In this document: piece after piece, positions 6,408-8,458 of the stretch
How positions within the stretch are numbered: position 1 is the stretch's first letter
How the letters are laid out: each line of letters begins with the position of its first letter
Assembly (NCBI GenBank): GCA_002440085.1
Contig: DJRM01000136.1
Location: 1 to 8,458, forward strand
From: Bacteroidales bacterium UBA6360
Lineage (GTDB): Bacteria; Bacteroidota; Bacteroidia; Bacteroidales; UBA932
Direction: 5' to 3'
DNA: 8,458 bases
Made by a program: the position numbers and the translations under genes
The notes under the pieces: generated by a model
Seen by the model: the letters and a program-made list of their open reading frames with translations, nothing else
The model's database searches: none
What the model was told of the DNA's origin: nothing

Positions 6408-7373
6408 TCAGTCGCTGTGGTGATGCGGATGTCCCTGGCGGTAGAGCTGCCATGAATTGAACAGATTGTGCCACAGGCTATAGAATCCGCCGGCTATGCT
6501 TGTCACCGGAGTCATGAACGTGTAGGCCATCCAGATGGCGAAGACCGTGTTCTTCTGTCCGAGCGCCTGGCCTGCGGTGATGCTGTTTCCCCATTTGGCG
6601 CCTACACGCCGTCCCGTCCAGAACTGTATTATGCAGCAGAAAAGTGAGACTGCCGCCATGCCTGCCATATAGCTGACCGGTATTCCGCTCTTGACGATAG
6701 ACCTTGTCGTCACCACAATGGCAAGCGGGAGCGAGATGGCCCAAAGGTAGAGCGCGAGGTCATTGAAATGCAGAATCCAGCGATGAAAACCTGGCAGGAG
6801 GAATCTTACGAGCCATGCGCAGACACAGGGCATTATGAGCAGCGGGAAAGTCTTCGCCATAATCATGCAGAATGCCGTCGTGAACGAAATTCCGGCGGCC
6901 GGGTGCACGAGCGGTACGATTGCGGGGACTATGATTGCCGTGACGATGTTGATGAGAATGGTATAGGTGATGATTCCCGGCATGTCACCTCCGAGCTTGC
7001 CGGTGATTACCGCCGCAGCCGTGGCCGTCGGGCATATCATGCAAATCATGAAGCTTTCGACGAGCAGACTGCCGTGCCCTCTTCCACAGAGTATCAGCAC
7101 GATGCCCGGAATTATAAAACCTGCCGCCTGAATCAGCAGCAGCCATGCCTGCCACCTGTGCGGACGCATCTGTCTCGGAGCAATCTTGCAGAACGACAGG
7201 AACAGCATCATGAACATAAGCATAGGCTGCAGCACCTTCACTGCCTTGTCGAGATATGGTCCTGCCGGCGCCAGTGCCGGGATGCTGTGATAGATGAGAT
7301 ATGCCGCAACGCCAGACACAATGGCAATCAGCAGCATCCAGTCTTTCACGATTTGCTTCAAGTTCACGTTCAT
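6408..7373 (-). CDS. BASS/SBF-like (bile acid:sodium symporter-type) membrane transporter
   Basis: This 321-residue protein is almost wholly hydrophobic, with about nine or ten membrane helices (for example near 12-30, 48-64, 76-96, 103-121, 132-154, 163-190, 206-222, 233-252 and 272-297). Two motifs resemble the crossover regions of the BASS fold: CPTATAAAV (114-122) and AGQALGQKNTVFAIWMA (267-283), comparable with the EVGMQN-type segment of sodium/bile acid symporters. Known relatives move bile acids, pantoate, pyruvate or other organic anions; the substrate here cannot be told from sequence. The tail is His-rich (GHPHHHSD). An in-frame ATG at 7400 lies upstream of the consensus -7 box at 7389-7396, so the start at 7373 (MNVNLKQ) is chosen; the leader would be only about 10 nt. 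It is convergent with the phosphoesterase lipoprotein gene and downstream of the phosphorylase gene, separated from that by a hairpin. It could also be described simply as an uncharacterised transporter. Confidence 0.75.
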   Translation of the reverse strand: MNVNLKQIVKDWMLLIAIVSGVAAYLIYHSIPALAPAGPYLDKAVKVLQPMLMFMMLFLSFCKIAPRQMRPHRWQAWLLLIQAAGFIIPGIVLILCGRGHGSLLVESFMICMICPTATAAAVITGKLGGDMPGIITYTILINIVTAIIVPAIVPLVHPAAGISFTTAFCMIMAKTFPLLIMPCVCAWLVRFLLPGFHRWILHFNDLALYLWAISLPLAIVVTTRSIVKSGIPVSYMAGMAAVSLFCCIIQFWTGRRVGAKWGNSITAGQALGQKNTVFAIWMAYTFMTPVTSIAGGFYSLWHNLFNSWQLYRQGHPHHHSD

Positions 7374-7388
7374 AGTTGAAATTTTGTG

Positions 7389-7396
7389 CAAATATA
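7389..7396 (-). promoter_or_regulatory. Probable -7 promoter box for the BASS-like transporter gene
   Basis: The minus strand reads TATATTTG, an exact match to TAnnTTTG, 16 nt above the ATG at 7373. The implied untranslated leader is about 10 nt. No clear TTTG at the -33 spacing is seen; that position falls near the right edge of the preceding hairpin. Confidence 0.5.
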
Positions 7397-7407
7397 GCAT
7401 TTAATAC

Positions 7408-7440
7408 CAGAAGAGTCCGGCGCGATACCGGACTCTTCTG
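7408..7440 (-). terminator. Strong hairpin terminator after the purine-nucleoside phosphorylase gene
   Basis: CAGAAGAGTCCGG (7408-7420) is a perfect 13-bp complement of CCGGACTCTTCTG (7428-7440), with a 7-nt loop CGCGATA. It begins 4 nt after the phosphorylase stop codon on the minus strand, which is the usual place for an intrinsic terminator. There is no run of U after it on that strand (TGGTATTAAATG follows), so it may act with other factors or protect the 3' end of the transcript. Confidence 0.75.
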
Positions 7441-7444
7441 CATT

Positions 7445-8269
7445 CTACAATGTTTCTATCAGTTTCGTGAAAATTGCCGTCATTCTGTCGGCGGCGGCAT
7501 CGGCGGCCGCGATAATCGCGTTCTCGTCAGTGACATAGTCGTCTGGGGTGCTGTGCGCCTCGTCGGTAATCACAGATATACCGAAGACGGCGAGTCCGCA
7601 GTGGCGGGCGGCTATTACTTCCGGCGTCGTTGACATTCCCACGGCGTCGGCACCGATATTCCTGAAGAAACTATACTCCGCCGGAGTCTCGTAGGTCGGC
7701 CCTGTGCATGCGAGATAGACGCCTTTCTTCACGTCAATTCCCTCTGAGACAGCGATTGCCTCGGCCTTGCGGATGAGAGTGAGGTCGTATGGACGTGTCA
7801 TGTCGGGGAAACGCGGCCCGAAGTCGTCGAAATTCGGACCGATTAGCGGGTTCGGGAGAAGGTTTATATGGTCACGGATGATCATCAGGTCTCCGATGCG
7901 GTAGTCGAAGTTGACGCCGCCGGCAGCATTCGACACAAGCAGAGTGCTGATTCCCAGCACTTTCATTATGCGTATCGGCAACACTACCTCCTGCATCGGG
8001 TAGCCCTCATAGCAATGGTATCGTCCCTGCATGGCGATGACAGTCTTTCCTCCGAGCCTTCCGACGATGAAGTTCCCCTTATGACCGAGCGCCGTGGCTG
8101 CCGGCATGCCCGGAACGTCCTTGTAGGACACGACAACTGCATCTTCAATTTTGTCTGCCAGTTTACCCAGTCCGCTTCCCAGCACAATCCCGACCTCCGG
8201 CCGCAACTCTCCAATCCGCTCCTTCAGCACACCCGCCGCCAGAACTATTTGATCATATCTTTTATCCAT
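7445..8269 (-). CDS. punA: Purine-nucleoside phosphorylase, trimeric (PNP class II) type
   Basis: The enzyme splits purine nucleosides with phosphate to a free base and (deoxy)ribose 1-phosphate, in cytoplasmic purine salvage. The 274-residue length is normal for the trimeric family. Visible motifs: phosphate-binding GSGLG (31-35) and GHKG (62-65), GRYHCYEGY (82-90), SNAAGG (113-118), base/sugar-binding GPTYETPAE (190-198, E194) and GMSTTPEV (211-218). In the C-terminal segment SVITDEAHS, D236 takes the place of the Asn (N243 in human PNP) that recognises 6-oxopurines; Asp there suggests possible use of adenosine too. The start at 8269 (MDKRYDQI) has an A-rich leader and no Shine-Dalgarno sequence; no consensus -7 box was found upstream. 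A strong hairpin follows the stop codon, so the gene is probably the end of its transcript. The gene symbol is used for the family; xapA or deoD-like labels are also applied to relatives. Confidence 0.92.
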   Translation of the reverse strand: MDKRYDQIVLAAGVLKERIGELRPEVGIVLGSGLGKLADKIEDAVVVSYKDVPGMPAATALGHKGNFIVGRLGGKTVIAMQGRYHCYEGYPMQEVVLPIRIMKVLGISTLLVSNAAGGVNFDYRIGDLMIIRDHINLLPNPLIGPNFDDFGPRFPDMTRPYDLTLIRKAEAIAVSEGIDVKKGVYLACTGPTYETPAEYSFFRNIGADAVGMSTTPEVIAARHCGLAVFGISVITDEAHSTPDDYVTDENAIIAAADAAADRMTAIFTKLIETL

Positions 8270-8356
8270 AAAAATCCAGTCTTTCTTCAGTTATTTGTTT
8301 TATCCCACCACTCAAAAAACAAAACCGTTCTAAGCAATAAAGGGAAAGGGGATGCA
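8270..8356. other. A/T-rich non-coding leader of the phosphorylase gene
   Basis: No open reading frame with coding character lies here. On the minus strand it would be the untranslated leader or promoter of the phosphorylase gene. It is rich in A and T tracts, but I find no TAnnTTTG match. The purine-rich run AGGGAAAGGGGATG lies next to the palindromic element that follows. Confidence 0.5.
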
Positions 8357-8458
8357 TAAAAAGATGGGATGCAAGGCGCACTGGGGATTTCAACACCGGA
8401 GCAACCTTATGGTTGTGAGGATTTGAAATCAACATGCAACGCAGCAGACCGCTTTTTA
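8357..8458. repeat. Imperfect palindromic element, candidate structured RNA or dispersed intergenic repeat
   Basis: The last 102 bases form a nested imperfect palindrome. The outermost arms are TAAAAAG (8357-8363) and CTTTTTA (8452-8458). A perfect 8-bp inner stem joins GATTTCAA (8386-8393) and TTGAAATC (8423-8430). At the centre GCAACC (8401-8406) pairs with GGTTGT (8411-8416, one G-U pair) over a TTAT loop. The 22- and 21-nt segments between outer and inner stems are not complementary to each other, and each contains ATGCAA followed by a GC-rich stretch (8369-8380 and 8434-8445). No reading frame is evident. The element may continue past the window edge. It is reminiscent of intergenic sequences I associate with Bacteroidales genomes, but I cannot name it, and the choice between RNA and mobile repeat is open. 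Confidence 0.5.

Noticed and set aside
6768..7379. 203-codon plus-strand frame opposite the transporter gene
   Set aside because: It is very rich in Arg, His, Asp and Asn and mirrors the hydrophobic codons of the transporter on the other strand.
8357..8458. tRNA gene, riboswitch of a known class, or CRISPR repeat
   Set aside because: There is no cloverleaf or T-arm consensus, no known riboswitch core that I recognise, and no regularly spaced repeats; it is kept only as an unassigned palindromic element.

Overview
The window looks like chromosomal DNA from a Bacteroidota bacterium, most likely of the order Bacteroidales. The reasons are: several intergenic regions carry exact matches to the Bacteroidota -7 promoter box TAnnTTTG; gene starts lack Shine-Dalgarno sequences and are A/T-rich instead; and the gene set (GSCFA protein, membrane-anchored AraC-type regulator, nucleotidase lipoprotein) is typical of that group. 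Base composition is moderately GC-rich. I cannot name a genus. There are no rRNA or tRNA genes, insertion sequences, CRISPR arrays or phage genes.

Layout, left to right. (1) Positions 1-760, minus: the first 253 codons of ffh, the SRP GTPase, cut by the window edge. (2) A short divergent promoter region with a perfect 10-bp inverted repeat. (3) 907-2073, plus: a regulator with seven predicted membrane helices and a C-terminal AraC-type DNA-binding domain. (4) 2174-3223, minus: a GSCFA/SGNH-fold protein with two apparent insertions, convergent with the regulator. (5) A second divergent promoter region at 3249-3285, where the two promoters appear to overlap. (6) 3335-4504 and 4573-6339, plus: a probable two-gene operon encoding an unrecognised outer-membrane beta-barrel-like protein and a UshA-type metallophosphoesterase/5'-nucleotidase lipoprotein. 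(7) 6408-7373, minus: a multi-spanning transporter resembling the bile acid:sodium symporter (BASS/SBF) fold. (8) 7445-8269, minus: a trimeric-type purine-nucleoside phosphorylase, followed by a strong hairpin. (9) 8270-8458: non-coding, ending in a roughly 100-nt imperfect palindrome that looks like a structured RNA or a dispersed intergenic repeat.

How the genes may work together: the lipoprotein phosphoesterase could release nucleosides or other dephosphorylated products in the envelope, and the phosphorylase could split purine nucleosides in the cytoplasm. The two genes are on opposite strands, not in one operon, so the link is only thematic. The phosphoesterase lacks one of the aromatic residues that usually stack on the nucleobase, so its substrate may not be a nucleotide.

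The items most worth a second look are the terminal palindromic element, the seven-helix AraC-type regulator, the barrel plus phosphoesterase pair with its altered active-site motifs, and the Asp at the base-specificity position of the phosphorylase. I do not see a clearly new multi-gene defence or mobile system.
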